Below are positions 35,699 through 44,374 of a DNA stretch of 64,000 nucleotides, piece by piece. The stretch's first letter is position 1. Every line of letters starts with the position of its first letter. The DNA comes from Sphingobacteriaceae bacterium (GTDB lineage: Bacteria > Bacteroidota > Bacteroidia > B-17B0 > Aurantibacillaceae). The stretch covers positions 186,001-250,000 of the forward strand of contig JADJLA010000018.1 of NCBI GenBank assembly GCA_016705695.1, given 5' to 3'. A model generated the notes under the pieces. The model was given only the letters and a program-made list of their open reading frames with translations, was not told where the DNA came from and made no database searches. Both the position numbers and the translations under genes were made by a program.

Positions 35699-36690
35699 AA
35701 AAAGGCTTAGTATATATTTATTTGCTTTGTTCGTGCAGTGTTTTTTCGCAGCACTTTCAGTTCTCGCAATTTTATGCGGCGCAAATTTATTTAAATCCGG
35801 CCTTTACGGGCGCCTCTTCGTGTACGCGTTTTTCTATGAATTACCGCAATCAATGGAATTTAACTCCCGGTGGTTTTAATACCTATCAAGTGTCATTTGA
35901 CAAGCCTTTGAGAAAATACAACAGCGGCGTGGGCATTACTTTGTTTAGCGACAGAGCGGGGCCCAATAGTTTAAAGAGCAATCAGGTTAACGGATTATAT
36001 GCTTACGAATTAAAGATCAACAAAAGACTTGTTGCGCGCGCAGGGCTATCGGCAGGATTTACGCAAAGAAGTCTTGATTACTCTGGTTTGCTTTTTAGCG
36101 ACCAAATTGCAAACGGTGGCGGCCCTAGTAGCTCGGTTGTGGGTAATGGCACTAAAGTACTTTACTTTGATGTGAACGCGGGTTATTTAATGTATTCCGA
36201 AAATATTTGGGGTGGCGTTGCGGTTTCTCATTTAACGCGCCCTAATCAGTCGCTAACTGGAGATGATAGTCGATTACCCATCGAAGTAAAATTTCATGGT
36301 GGCTATAAATATTTAATAAACGATCAGGCCGACAAAAGTAAAGATCAGCATTTTGTTACCGCGGCTTTTAATTACAAGCGCTCTCTCAGGTTTAATCAAA
36401 TAGATGTTGGGGCGTATTACGCGAGGGGTTATTTGGTTTTTGGAATGTGGTATAGAGGAATTCCTATTGTGCACAAACCTTATGGTTGGTATAAAAATAA
36501 CGACGCGTTGGTTTTTGTGGCCGGAATTTCGGGCGATAAAGTACAAATTGGTTACTCTTTTGACTATACCGTTTCAAAACTTACCTTAAGTAGTTCGGGT
36601 GGGAGTCATGAATTAAGCATGATGTATTTACTCTGTAGTAAAAAGAAAAAGAAAAAGAAACTCATTATGGTTTCTTGTCCTAAGTTCTAA
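35695..36690 (+). CDS. PorP/SprF family T9SS outer-membrane protein
   Basis: A 331-aa beta-barrel protein. QHFQFSQFYAAQIYLNPAFTGAS and SMNYRNQWNLTPGGFNTYQVSFDKPL are the PorP/SprF hallmark. Such proteins accompany type B substrates and are needed for their surface display, here probably the giant protein two genes upstream. The TTG start overlaps the upstream stop (TTGA). The C-terminus has a run of Lys (SKKKKKKKLIMVSCPKF-like), unusual for an outer-membrane protein, whose last strand precedes it. Stop codon overlaps that of convergent rpiB. Confidence 0.93.
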   Translation: MKKGLVYIYLLCSCSVFSQHFQFSQFYAAQIYLNPAFTGASSCTRFSMNYRNQWNLTPGGFNTYQVSFDKPLRKYNSGVGITLFSDRAGPNSLKSNQVNGLYAYELKINKRLVARAGLSAGFTQRSLDYSGLLFSDQIANGGGPSSSVVGNGTKVLYFDVNAGYLMYSENIWGGVAVSHLTRPNQSLTGDDSRLPIEVKFHGGYKYLINDQADKSKDQHFVTAAFNYKRSLRFNQIDVGAYYARGYLVFGMWYRGIPIVHKPYGWYKNNDALVFVAGISGDKVQIGYSFDYTVSKLTLSSSGGSHELSMMYLLCSKKKKKKKLIMVSCPKF

Positions 36691-37112
36691 CACTCGATCT
36701 TTAGAACTCTGTCCTGGTGCCTGCCGCCTTCAAATTTTTCTGTAATAAAAGCGTCTACGCATTTTTTTGCTTCTTCAATATTCATAAACCGCGCAGGAAG
36801 CGCCATAATATTGGCATCGTTGTGCTGGCGGGCCAAAGCAGTAATTTCCGAATTCCAACACAGGGCTCCTCTTATTCCCTTATGTTTATTTACACTCATG
36901 TTAATTCCGTTTCCGCTTCCGCAAATAACGATGCCAAGTATCTTTTTATCTAAAACCTCTTTGGCAACCGCGTGTCCATGATCCGGATAATCTGCTCTTT
37001 CTAAACTATAAGTGCCTTTATCTAATACAACAATACTTTTGCTTTTTAAATAAGCAATTACCTGTTCTTTTAATTCAAATCCTGCGTGATCGCTCCCAAT
37101 TGCTATTTCCAT
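36687..37112 (-). CDS. rpiB: Ribose 5-phosphate isomerase B
   Basis: About 141 aa from MEIAIGSDHAGFELKEQ, the family N-terminus; the open frame extends to 37169 but the added 19 residues are not of the family. RpiB interconverts ribose 5-phosphate and ribulose 5-phosphate. The substrate site motifs SDHAG, VDKGTY-type (LDKGTYSLERADYPD) and the catalytic Cys in VICGSGNGINM are present, as is NDANIMALPARF. Confidence 0.96.
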   Translation of the reverse strand: MEIAIGSDHAGFELKEQVIAYLKSKSIVVLDKGTYSLERADYPDHGHAVAKEVLDKKILGIVICGSGNGINMSVNKHKGIRGALCWNSEITALARQHNDANIMALPARFMNIEEAKKCVDAFITEKFEGGRHQDRVLKIEC

Positions 37113-37457
37113 AGTATTAATAATGTATAAAGTGTCTTTTAGTTTATATTGTTCAAAAGTAGTAATCAACGTTAATTAACACTCATAAAATAATAGCCTC
37201 ATCGTCAGGCTTATGGTATTAACACAAATCACTCAAAACAGTGTTAATATTATTATTTTAGTCTCATAAACAAAACATAAGATTTTACCCAATTGTTAAC
37301 TTATTATGTTAAGCAGATCGTGTTTGGGTTTTGCACTATCTTTTTAAATTTATCTGTAAGAACTTTTAAGACGTAAATTGGGTATATAAACAATTAGATT
37401 GGGGTGAAAGTTATGAGTGTTAAGAGTAATTAAGTTATTTTGATCAAACTCGCTATC

Positions 37458-37490
37458 TTTGACTTTCAAGCATTTAAACTCCTATCTTTG
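37458..37490 (+). promoter_or_regulatory. Promoter upstream of nadA
   Basis: TTTG at 37458-37461 and TATCTTTG at 37483-37490 are separated by 21 nt, a full match to the Bacteroidota -33/-7 pattern. It predicts a leader of about 110 nt before nadA. The rest of the 490-bp gap between rpiB and nadA is AT-rich with no convincing gene or structure. Confidence 0.55.
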
Positions 37491-37604
37491 TTAACAACGT
37501 ATTCATAATGTGTAATAAGCCAAATCTGCTAATTTTATTTACCTCAGTTACTAACCATACTAACACCCTATAATACAAATAATAATTTATTTTAAAATTT
37601 ATAT

Positions 37605-38582
37605 ATGTTATTAGATAAAGGATATTTAGAAAAAGACATTGATCCCAGTTTAGATCTTTTTGAAGAAATAAAAACTTTGAAAAAACAAAAGAACGTTCTA
37701 CTTTTGGCTCACTATTACCAGAACAACGACATACAGGACATTGCGGATTACATTGGTGACAGCCTAGGGCTGGCGCAACAAGCCGAAAAAACAAAAGCGG
37801 ATATTATTTTGTTTGCCGGAGTTCATTTCATGGCCGAGACCGCAAAAATTTTAAATCCAATAAAAAAAGTTTTAATTCCCGATCTTAAAGCGGGTTGCAG
37901 TTTAGCAGATTCTTGTCCACCGGATAAATTTTCAGAGTTCAAAAAAAGTCATCCTGATCATATTGTCATTACTTATATTAATTGTACTGCTGAAATAAAA
38001 GCATTATCAGATATTATTTGTACAAGTAGTAATGCAGTACAAATTGTAGAAAGTTTACCATTAGATAAAAAAATAATTTTTGCACCGGATAAAAATTTAG
38101 GAGCATACATCAATAAAAAAACAAAACGAAATATGGTTTTGTGGGATGGAAGCTGTATGGTGCATGAAATTTTTAGTTTAGAAAAATTAATTAAATTAAA
38201 AATTCAAAACCCTAATGCAAAAATAATTGCACACCCCGAATGTGAAGCCGCTATTTTAGAGCACGCTGATTTTATTGGAAGTACAACAGCCTTGTTAAAT
38301 TTTACAAAAAAAAGTAACGATAAAGAATTCATCGTATTAACTGAAACAGGTATTTTACATCAAATGCAAAAGACTAGTCCAAATAAAACCTTTATTCCGG
38401 CTCCTCCTAATAATTCATGCGCTTGTAACGATTGCCCCTATATGAAACTCAATACTTTAGAGAAAATATACATTTCTTTAAAATATGAGCAACCCGAACT
38501 CGTTATGAATAAAGATCTAATGGAAAAAGCTAAGTTACCTATCCTTAAAATGCTCGAATTGTCGGCTAAATTCGGGCTTTAA
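37605..38582 (+). CDS. nadA: Quinolinate synthase
   Basis: NadA condenses iminoaspartate and dihydroxyacetone phosphate to quinolinate for NAD synthesis and carries a [4Fe-4S] cluster. The 325-aa protein has LLLAHYYQ, GDSLGLAQQA, GVHFMAETAKIL and the cluster cysteines in AGCSLADSC (Cys98), DGSCMVHEIF (Cys184) and the CACNDC segment (272-277). nadB and nadC are not adjacent. The MORN-repeat gene follows after 36 bp and may be co-transcribed. Confidence 0.97.
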   Translation: MLLDKGYLEKDIDPSLDLFEEIKTLKKQKNVLLLAHYYQNNDIQDIADYIGDSLGLAQQAEKTKADIILFAGVHFMAETAKILNPIKKVLIPDLKAGCSLADSCPPDKFSEFKKSHPDHIVITYINCTAEIKALSDIICTSSNAVQIVESLPLDKKIIFAPDKNLGAYINKKTKRNMVLWDGSCMVHEIFSLEKLIKLKIQNPNAKIIAHPECEAAILEHADFIGSTTALLNFTKKSNDKEFIVLTETGILHQMQKTSPNKTFIPAPPNNSCACNDCPYMKLNTLEKIYISLKYEQPELVMNKDLMEKAKLPILKMLELSAKFGL

Positions 38583-38618
38583 AAATAGGTATTTTTTTAG
38601 TAGATTTATAAGCCTAAA

Positions 38619-40280
38619 ATGTCCCGTAAATACTATATATCCCTAGTTTTTTCACTCATAACGGTTTTTTTGTTTTCTCAAAAAACCGTTAAAGATGGTT
38701 ATCAAAAATTTTACTACGAGAATGGTAAAATAAGCAGCGAAGGAACTATGAAGGAAGGAAAGCCCGATGGTTTTTGGAAGAACTATTATTTAAATGGAAA
38801 TCTAAAAATTGCCGGCAATAGAAAAAATTTCCAATTAGATAGTATCTGGAATTTTTATGATGAAAAAGGCAGAGTTACCAGATCGGTAAATTATAAAGAA
38901 GGCAAAAAGAACGGCCTAACCAATTTATTTGATACACTCAGAAGAATGACCTCTTCGGAAATGTATGTGAATGATGTAAAAGAAGGGCCTTCAAAAAAAT
39001 TCTATCCTTCGGGAAAGATAAAAACCATTATTAATTATGTAAACGGTAAGCAGGACGGAACCGCTTACGAATACGCCGAAGATTCAACTATTATTTCTAT
39101 TGTAAATTATAAGGTTGGATTTACCACAAGTAATGAAAAAATAAATCGTAAAGACGAACAAGGAAGAAAGCAAGGTTTATGGAAAGAGCTGTATGATAAC
39201 GGTGATCCGAAAAAAGAAGTTGTTTATTTAAATGATTCTATTGATGGTTTTGCAAAGGAATACGATAAAAAAGGAAATCTTACATCCATAAAAAAATTCG
39301 ATAACGGAAAATTTTTACCTCACGCACCCGAAACAAGACAGGTAGAATGGTATAAAGAAAAATACGCCGACGGATCATTAAAATACGAAGGCGTGTATGA
39401 TGAAGGCGTTGCTATTGGAACACATTACCATTATAAACCCGGAAGAATTTGCGATTCGGTTGAATATTATAACGACTCAACAAAATTATTCTTTAAAAAA
39501 TGGATGTGTAGTAATTACTCAATTCCAGATAGCGCTATTGAATATTTTAATGGAACGGTTGTAGCAAAAGGCCAAGTTGATAGCGCAAGAAACAGAATTG
39601 GAAAATGGGTTGAGTATCACGTTACCGGAGAGTTTAAAGGAAAAGGAGTTTATGTTGCAGGATCAAGAATCGGCGATTGGGAATTCTTTTATTCGTCGGG
39701 CAAACTTGAGCAAAAGGGAAGATACGATAAAAGGGGCCGCGCCCAAGGTGTTTGGAAATGGTTTTATGAAAGCGGCAACTTAATGCGTGAAGAAAATTAT
39801 GTGAACGGAAAACGCGAGGGTTTAATGACAGATTATACCGAGGCAGGAAAAATAATTACCAAAGGAAATTGGATAGATAACAGAAAAGAAGGCATGTGGA
39901 ATTACGAGAACACAGAATATTATGAGTTCGGGAATTTTGTGAACGATGAGCCGGATAGCCTATGGAAAGGATTTTATAAACCCGAAAAAACAAAACTTTT
40001 TGTAGGGAAATTTACCCAAGGAACCCCAGAGGGATATCACACGTTTTATTATCGAAACGGAAAAAAAATGGTAGAAGGCGCCTATCAAGGCGGCTTAAAA
40101 GAAGGTGATTGGAAGTTTTATGACGAGCTTGGCCTTAACTACTTAACTGTTTTTTATAAGGATGATATTGAAATAAAATGGCAAGGCGATAAAATTTTTC
40201 CAACTTACGAGCAAAGCGTAAGAACGTATAATATTAAAATTGGCGACGACAAAACCCAAACCATTAGAAGTAAACCTTAA
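38619..40280 (+). CDS. Secreted MORN-repeat (YwqK-like) protein
   Basis: A 553-aa exported protein with signal peptide (residues 1-20). It is made of more than ten MORN_2-type repeats (KFYYENGKISSEGTMKEGKPDGFWKNYY, WKWFYESGNLMREENYVNGKREG and similar), each forming a beta hairpin with conserved Gly and aromatic residues. Such proteins in Bacteroidota are periplasmic or surface-exposed with unknown function; the label YwqK antitoxin seen in databases has little meaning here. Only 9 bp separate it from the PAS kinase gene, so it may belong to the signalling operon. Confidence 0.85.
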   Translation: MSRKYYISLVFSLITVFLFSQKTVKDGYQKFYYENGKISSEGTMKEGKPDGFWKNYYLNGNLKIAGNRKNFQLDSIWNFYDEKGRVTRSVNYKEGKKNGLTNLFDTLRRMTSSEMYVNDVKEGPSKKFYPSGKIKTIINYVNGKQDGTAYEYAEDSTIISIVNYKVGFTTSNEKINRKDEQGRKQGLWKELYDNGDPKKEVVYLNDSIDGFAKEYDKKGNLTSIKKFDNGKFLPHAPETRQVEWYKEKYADGSLKYEGVYDEGVAIGTHYHYKPGRICDSVEYYNDSTKLFFKKWMCSNYSIPDSAIEYFNGTVVAKGQVDSARNRIGKWVEYHVTGEFKGKGVYVAGSRIGDWEFFYSSGKLEQKGRYDKRGRAQGVWKWFYESGNLMREENYVNGKREGLMTDYTEAGKIITKGNWIDNRKEGMWNYENTEYYEFGNFVNDEPDSLWKGFYKPEKTKLFVGKFTQGTPEGYHTFYYRNGKKMVEGAYQGGLKEGDWKFYDELGLNYLTVFYKDDIEIKWQGDKIFPTYEQSVRTYNIKIGDDKTQTIRSKP

Positions 40281-40289
40281 TATTGAACG

Positions 40290-43200
40290 GTGAAAAAGCA
40301 GACCCAAGATTTCTCGGCCCTAAACTTGTTATCTATCCCGCTTGTTATTTTCGACAATACAAGGGTTTATTTTGTAAACGAAAAGGCCAAGGAATTTTTA
40401 AAACTGCCAAAGAAGAACTTCGACATTACTAAACTCAAGCCTTTTAGCTTTATTCTTCCGGAATACCACAAACGGATAAAGGAGAATAATTTAAAGATCA
40501 TTAAAGGACAAGAATTTCAGACGGTAGAGCTAAAGATAAGAGACAATAAAAAGAACATTATTGATGTTGTGGCAAAATCAAATATTGTTACGGTTGGAAG
40601 TAAAAAGGCGGTTCAGTCAATCTTTTATGAGATAAGCGAACGCAAAAAAAAGTACGCCGACCTTGAGGAGGCTGAGAAAATATTAGATCTTATTGGAAAG
40701 AATAACGCCGACATCATGTTTAAATATGATCTTTATCCTAAAGAGCACTATTCATATGTAAGCGAGTCGGCCGAAAACATCTTGGGTTATACAGTAAAAG
40801 AGTGGTATAAACAGCGCGATCTTTTTGAAAAAATATTACACCAAGAGGATAGAAATAAATTCCCCAAAGAAACAAAGGCGTATATAAAGTATATCCAAAA
40901 GAACCCCCGCAACACATCTAGGTTTGTTGCAAAGAACGGCTCGGTTGTTTGGCTTGAAACCATTCAAAGCGTTGTAAAGGACACAAAAGGAAAAGTTATA
41001 TCTCTGTTGTGCATTAGCAGAGACGTTACAAAGCAAAAAGAAACCGAGACACGGCTCAATATCACTCAGGAACAACTCCGGCTTATTGCCAACAACGCAC
41101 ATGATATTATTTATTTCTATACCTATCATCCAAAACCAAAATATTTATTTATAAGCAATTCCGTAAAGAACGTTTTGGGATTTGAAACAAAAGAAATTTA
41201 CAAAGACCCATTCTTTTTTAATAAGCGCACCGTGGGTAAAGCAAATGCCTTTAAGGAGCACGAAAAAGTGGCAGCAAAAATGCAACTCAGCGGCACCTCT
41301 GTGCTTCATAAAACCGAATTTCAAATAATAAATAGCAATGGCGAGACGGTTTGGATGGAGGATCACGTCAATCCCATTCGCGATGAAAACGGAAAAATTA
41401 GCTTTTTTTTCGGGATTATAAGGAACATCAACGCATTAAAGGAAAAGGAGGCCGAGTTAAACCAAAAATGGAGCGACTATAAATTATTATTAGATCAATC
41501 GCCCGTCGCATTTTTTATTCACGACAAGGGCCTCTGTTTAATGTGTAACAAACAAGCTGTTGATCTTCTTAAGGTAAGATCAGAAAAAGACATCTTGGGA
41601 AAATTTATTATTAATTACATTGTGCCAGATCAGCGCGCACGCGCCATGGAACGAATGAAAGCCGCCACACAGGGAAAGGAATTTGAGTTTCTCAACTATC
41701 AGGTCACCAACAGTAAGGGCAAGGCCATTAATGTGGAAATAAAAACCGTTCCAATAAGATATAACGGAATTGATTGCGTGTTGTCGTTGGTAAAAGACAT
41801 TAGCGAAAGAGAAACGCTTGAAAAAGCGCGACTGAAAACCGAGCTTACAGAAGAGCACAACAAAAAACTTTTAAAAGAAATTGAATTAAGAAAAGGCGTC
41901 GAGAAAAAGATCATAGAGCAAACATCGCGAATGAAAGCCATTTTTGAAGGCGGAAACCAAACACTATGGACGGTTGACAAAGAGAGCAGATACACCTCTT
42001 TCAACCGAAAATTTTCGGACGTGTTTTATGATTTTTATAAAGTGTATCCAAAAGTTGGTGGGCGGCTTAGCGATATTAAAGACCACAAGGGCGTAATTGC
42101 AATTTCTAATCAGTGGAACGAAAAATATAAAGAAGTTTTTAAGGGCGGCTCTTCGGATTTTATTACCACCAGGCACGACGCCGGTGGCCGAGAATACATT
42201 ATGCAGTTTTATCTTCATCCTATTTATAACTCCGATGGAGAAATTATTGAGGCGTACGGATTAGGAAAGGATATTACAGAAAAAGTTAACGCCGAGCAAA
42301 GCACCTTTAGGCAAACTGCAAAACTTAGTGCAATTTTTGAAGGAAGCTCCCACTACATATGGACCGTTAACAAAGAGAACAACTTAACCTCATTCAATAA
42401 GAACTATACCGACCTGATTCAAAAAATTTATGAATCCACACCTAAGCTTGGCGAGTCTTTAGACAGAGGAAAAATGCTTGAGAACGAAGAGTACATTAAA
42501 CGAATGGAGAGTAATTACAGCAAAGCGTTTGAAGGAAAAAAAATAAACTTTGAATTAGAGCTGGTCGGGGTGAAAGGAGAAAAGATCTTTCTAGATGTTT
42601 TTTTAAATCCTGTAATGGAGAAAAACAAGATCGTTGAAGTTTCAGGAATTGCCCACGACATTACGGCCACAAAACTTAACGAAGACCACATCAGGCAATC
42701 GCTTAAAGAAAAAGAGGTGCTTTTAAAAGAAGTGCACCACCGTGTAAAGAACAACATGCAGATCATCTCTAGTATTTTAAACCTTCAATCATCTTATACC
42801 AGCGACAGTAATATTTTAAATTTATTAAGAGAAAGCCAAAACAGGATCAAGACAATGGCTTATATCCACGAAAGTCTTTATCAAAACAAAACATTCTCGT
42901 CGATTAACTTTAACGAATACTTAACACAGCTTATTAGCAATATTGTCCACTCCTATTCGGTGTCGCCCGATAAGATACGGCTTCAGGTTAATTGCGAAAA
43001 GACCATCCTGAACCTTGACGTTTCTATCCCTTTGGGCCTAATTATTAACGAGTTGATCACAAATTCGATAAAACACGCCTTTCCCGACTCGAACAAAGGA
43101 ATTATTTCTATAAATTTGCGAACTCAAAACAAATTAGTATTTTTAACTGTGGAAGATAGCGGGGTTGGAATTGGCGCCCATATTAGCACAGAAAAAAGCG

Positions 43201-43313
43201 GAACGCTGGGACTTCAATTAGTTTATACCCTTGTTGATCAGATAGACGGGAAGATAAGTTTTGAAAGAACGGAGCCACAAGGAACTAGAGTAAATATTAG
43301 TTTTTTAATTTAG
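40290..43313 (+). CDS. Multi-PAS cytoplasmic histidine kinase (HisKA_2 family)
   Basis: A 1007-aa kinase without membrane segments. About six PAS-type domains fill residues 10-790 (for example LEEAEKILDLIGKNNADIMFKYD, FYTYHPKPKYLFISNSVKNVLGF, LLDQSPVAFFIHDKGLCLMCNKQAVDLL, and two similar ones with AIFEGGNQTLWTVDKESRYTSFN and AIFEGSSHYIWTVNKENN that look like a recent duplication). A HisKA_2 domain has the phosphorylated His in LLKEVHHRVKNNMQ (about residue 814), followed by HATPase (NELITNSIKHAFP, DSGVGIG, TLGLQLVYTL). Start is GTG. The LytTR regulator 4 bp downstream is its partner. Confidence 0.93.
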   Translation: MKKQTQDFSALNLLSIPLVIFDNTRVYFVNEKAKEFLKLPKKNFDITKLKPFSFILPEYHKRIKENNLKIIKGQEFQTVELKIRDNKKNIIDVVAKSNIVTVGSKKAVQSIFYEISERKKKYADLEEAEKILDLIGKNNADIMFKYDLYPKEHYSYVSESAENILGYTVKEWYKQRDLFEKILHQEDRNKFPKETKAYIKYIQKNPRNTSRFVAKNGSVVWLETIQSVVKDTKGKVISLLCISRDVTKQKETETRLNITQEQLRLIANNAHDIIYFYTYHPKPKYLFISNSVKNVLGFETKEIYKDPFFFNKRTVGKANAFKEHEKVAAKMQLSGTSVLHKTEFQIINSNGETVWMEDHVNPIRDENGKISFFFGIIRNINALKEKEAELNQKWSDYKLLLDQSPVAFFIHDKGLCLMCNKQAVDLLKVRSEKDILGKFIINYIVPDQRARAMERMKAATQGKEFEFLNYQVTNSKGKAINVEIKTVPIRYNGIDCVLSLVKDISERETLEKARLKTELTEEHNKKLLKEIELRKGVEKKIIEQTSRMKAIFEGGNQTLWTVDKESRYTSFNRKFSDVFYDFYKVYPKVGGRLSDIKDHKGVIAISNQWNEKYKEVFKGGSSDFITTRHDAGGREYIMQFYLHPIYNSDGEIIEAYGLGKDITEKVNAEQSTFRQTAKLSAIFEGSSHYIWTVNKENNLTSFNKNYTDLIQKIYESTPKLGESLDRGKMLENEEYIKRMESNYSKAFEGKKINFELELVGVKGEKIFLDVFLNPVMEKNKIVEVSGIAHDITATKLNEDHIRQSLKEKEVLLKEVHHRVKNNMQIISSILNLQSSYTSDSNILNLLRESQNRIKTMAYIHESLYQNKTFSSINFNEYLTQLISNIVHSYSVSPDKIRLQVNCEKTILNLDVSIPLGLIINELITNSIKHAFPDSNKGIISINLRTQNKLVFLTVEDSGVGIGAHISTEKSGTLGLQLVYTLVDQIDGKISFERTEPQGTRVNISFLI

Positions 43314-43317
43314 AATA

Positions 43318-44082
43318 ATGGAAAACAGCAAATTAAATATCTTTATTGTAGAAGACGAGAGTATTGTTGCAAAAGATATTCAAAACAGCCTTGTGAAATT
43401 AGGATATAACGTGGTTGGTGTTGCAAACAATGGCGCCGAAGCAATTCAGCAGATCCAGGAAACAAACCCTGACCTTGTGTTGATGGATATTATGATCAAG
43501 GGCCCAATGACCGGAATTGATGTAAGCGAAAAATTAAAGGAAACAATGAACCTTCCAATAATTTATTTAACTGCTTATGCTGATGAAGCCACATTAAGCA
43601 AAGCAAAGATCACCGAGCCTTACGGATATATTTTAAAACCATTCAAAGAAATCGACCTTCACAGCTCTATTGAAATGAGTGCCTACAAGCACAAAAAGGA
43701 TCTTGAGCTTAGAAAAGAACGCGATTTTCTTTATTCTTTAGTAGAGAACAAAGACGAAGCTGGCGCAGATATTTTATTCGTAAAAGCCAATAGCAAACTA
43801 GTTAAGATACTTTTAAAAGACATTTACTACGTAGAAGCGCTAAAAGATTACGTGATCATAAACACACAGTACGCGCGCTATACCGTTCACAGCACCATGA
43901 AGGACATTGAAAAGAAATTGGGCAACACTCAGTTCATTCGTGTTCACCGTTCATTCATTGCTCGCATTGATAAAATTCAGGCAATTGAAAATCAAAACGT
44001 GGTATTGGAGAATGATAAAAAAACAATTCCCGTTGGTGGTTCATACCGCGAGGAATTGTTAGGGAAATTAAATCTCCTGTAA
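43318..44082 (+). CDS. LytTR-family response regulator
   Basis: A 254-aa regulator: receiver (residues 6-125) with VEDES, phosphorylation site Asp57 in LMDIMIKG, Thr in YLTAYAD and Lys in YILKPFKE; then a LytTR DNA-binding domain (about 148-254: ILFVKANSKLVKILLKDIYYVEALKDYVIINT ... FIRVHRSFIARIDKIQAIENQNVVL). Translated directly after the PAS kinase. Target genes are unknown. An inverted-repeat element fills the gap after its stop. Confidence 0.95.
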   Translation: MENSKLNIFIVEDESIVAKDIQNSLVKLGYNVVGVANNGAEAIQQIQETNPDLVLMDIMIKGPMTGIDVSEKLKETMNLPIIYLTAYADEATLSKAKITEPYGYILKPFKEIDLHSSIEMSAYKHKKDLELRKERDFLYSLVENKDEAGADILFVKANSKLVKILLKDIYYVEALKDYVIINTQYARYTVHSTMKDIEKKLGNTQFIRVHRSFIARIDKIQAIENQNVVLENDKKTIPVGGSYREELLGKLNLL

Positions 44083-44097
44083 ATCATTTAGCTCTTT

Positions 44098-44356
44098 AGA
44101 GGCAGAAACCGCAAAGCATCTTCGATGCTCGCAAAGAATACACCAAGTTCGCCAAGAGCCAGCTAACCGCAGAAAAATTATTAAGAAGGCAAAGAAGCCG
44201 CGCTTTACGCAAAGGCCGTAAACGTTATTATTTCTCTGCGCGCTACTTTGCGAAACCGAAGGTCTTTGCCTTCTCTTGAGTAATGGTGATAAAACTTAGC
44301 GCCCTTTGCGACTCCTTTGCTAAATCGCGAAGCGAATCTTTGCGGTTTCTGCCTCT
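44098..44356. repeat. 259-bp inverted-repeat element with 19-bp perfect ends
   Basis: AGAGGCAGAAACCGCAAAG at 44098-44116 is repeated inverted at 44338-44356 without mismatch. Nested inner pairs: AGAAGGCAAAGA 44184-44195 with 44263-44274 (12 bp) and CGCAAAG 44208-44214 with 44246-44252. A hairpin GCATC-TTC-GATGC (44116-44128) sits next to the left end. No frame codes for a transposase. The element occupies the whole gap between two convergent genes. MITE-like size and ends, though no target duplication is evident. Confidence 0.75.
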
Positions 44357-44374
44357 TTAAAATATTACCTCAGA

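Noticed and set aside
35695..36690. Frameshift suspected at the Lys-rich end of the PorP/SprF protein
   Set aside because: The barrel is complete before the Lys run (ELSMMYLLCSK) and other frames do not give a better ending.
37474..37794. 106-codon minus-strand frame overlapping nadA
   Set aside because: It runs antisense through the conserved N-terminal part of nadA, and no protein-like features are seen.
38619..40280. Toxin-antitoxin function from similarity to YwqK
   Set aside because: The protein is exported and consists of MORN repeats; there is no toxin gene nearby. The database label is not supported here.
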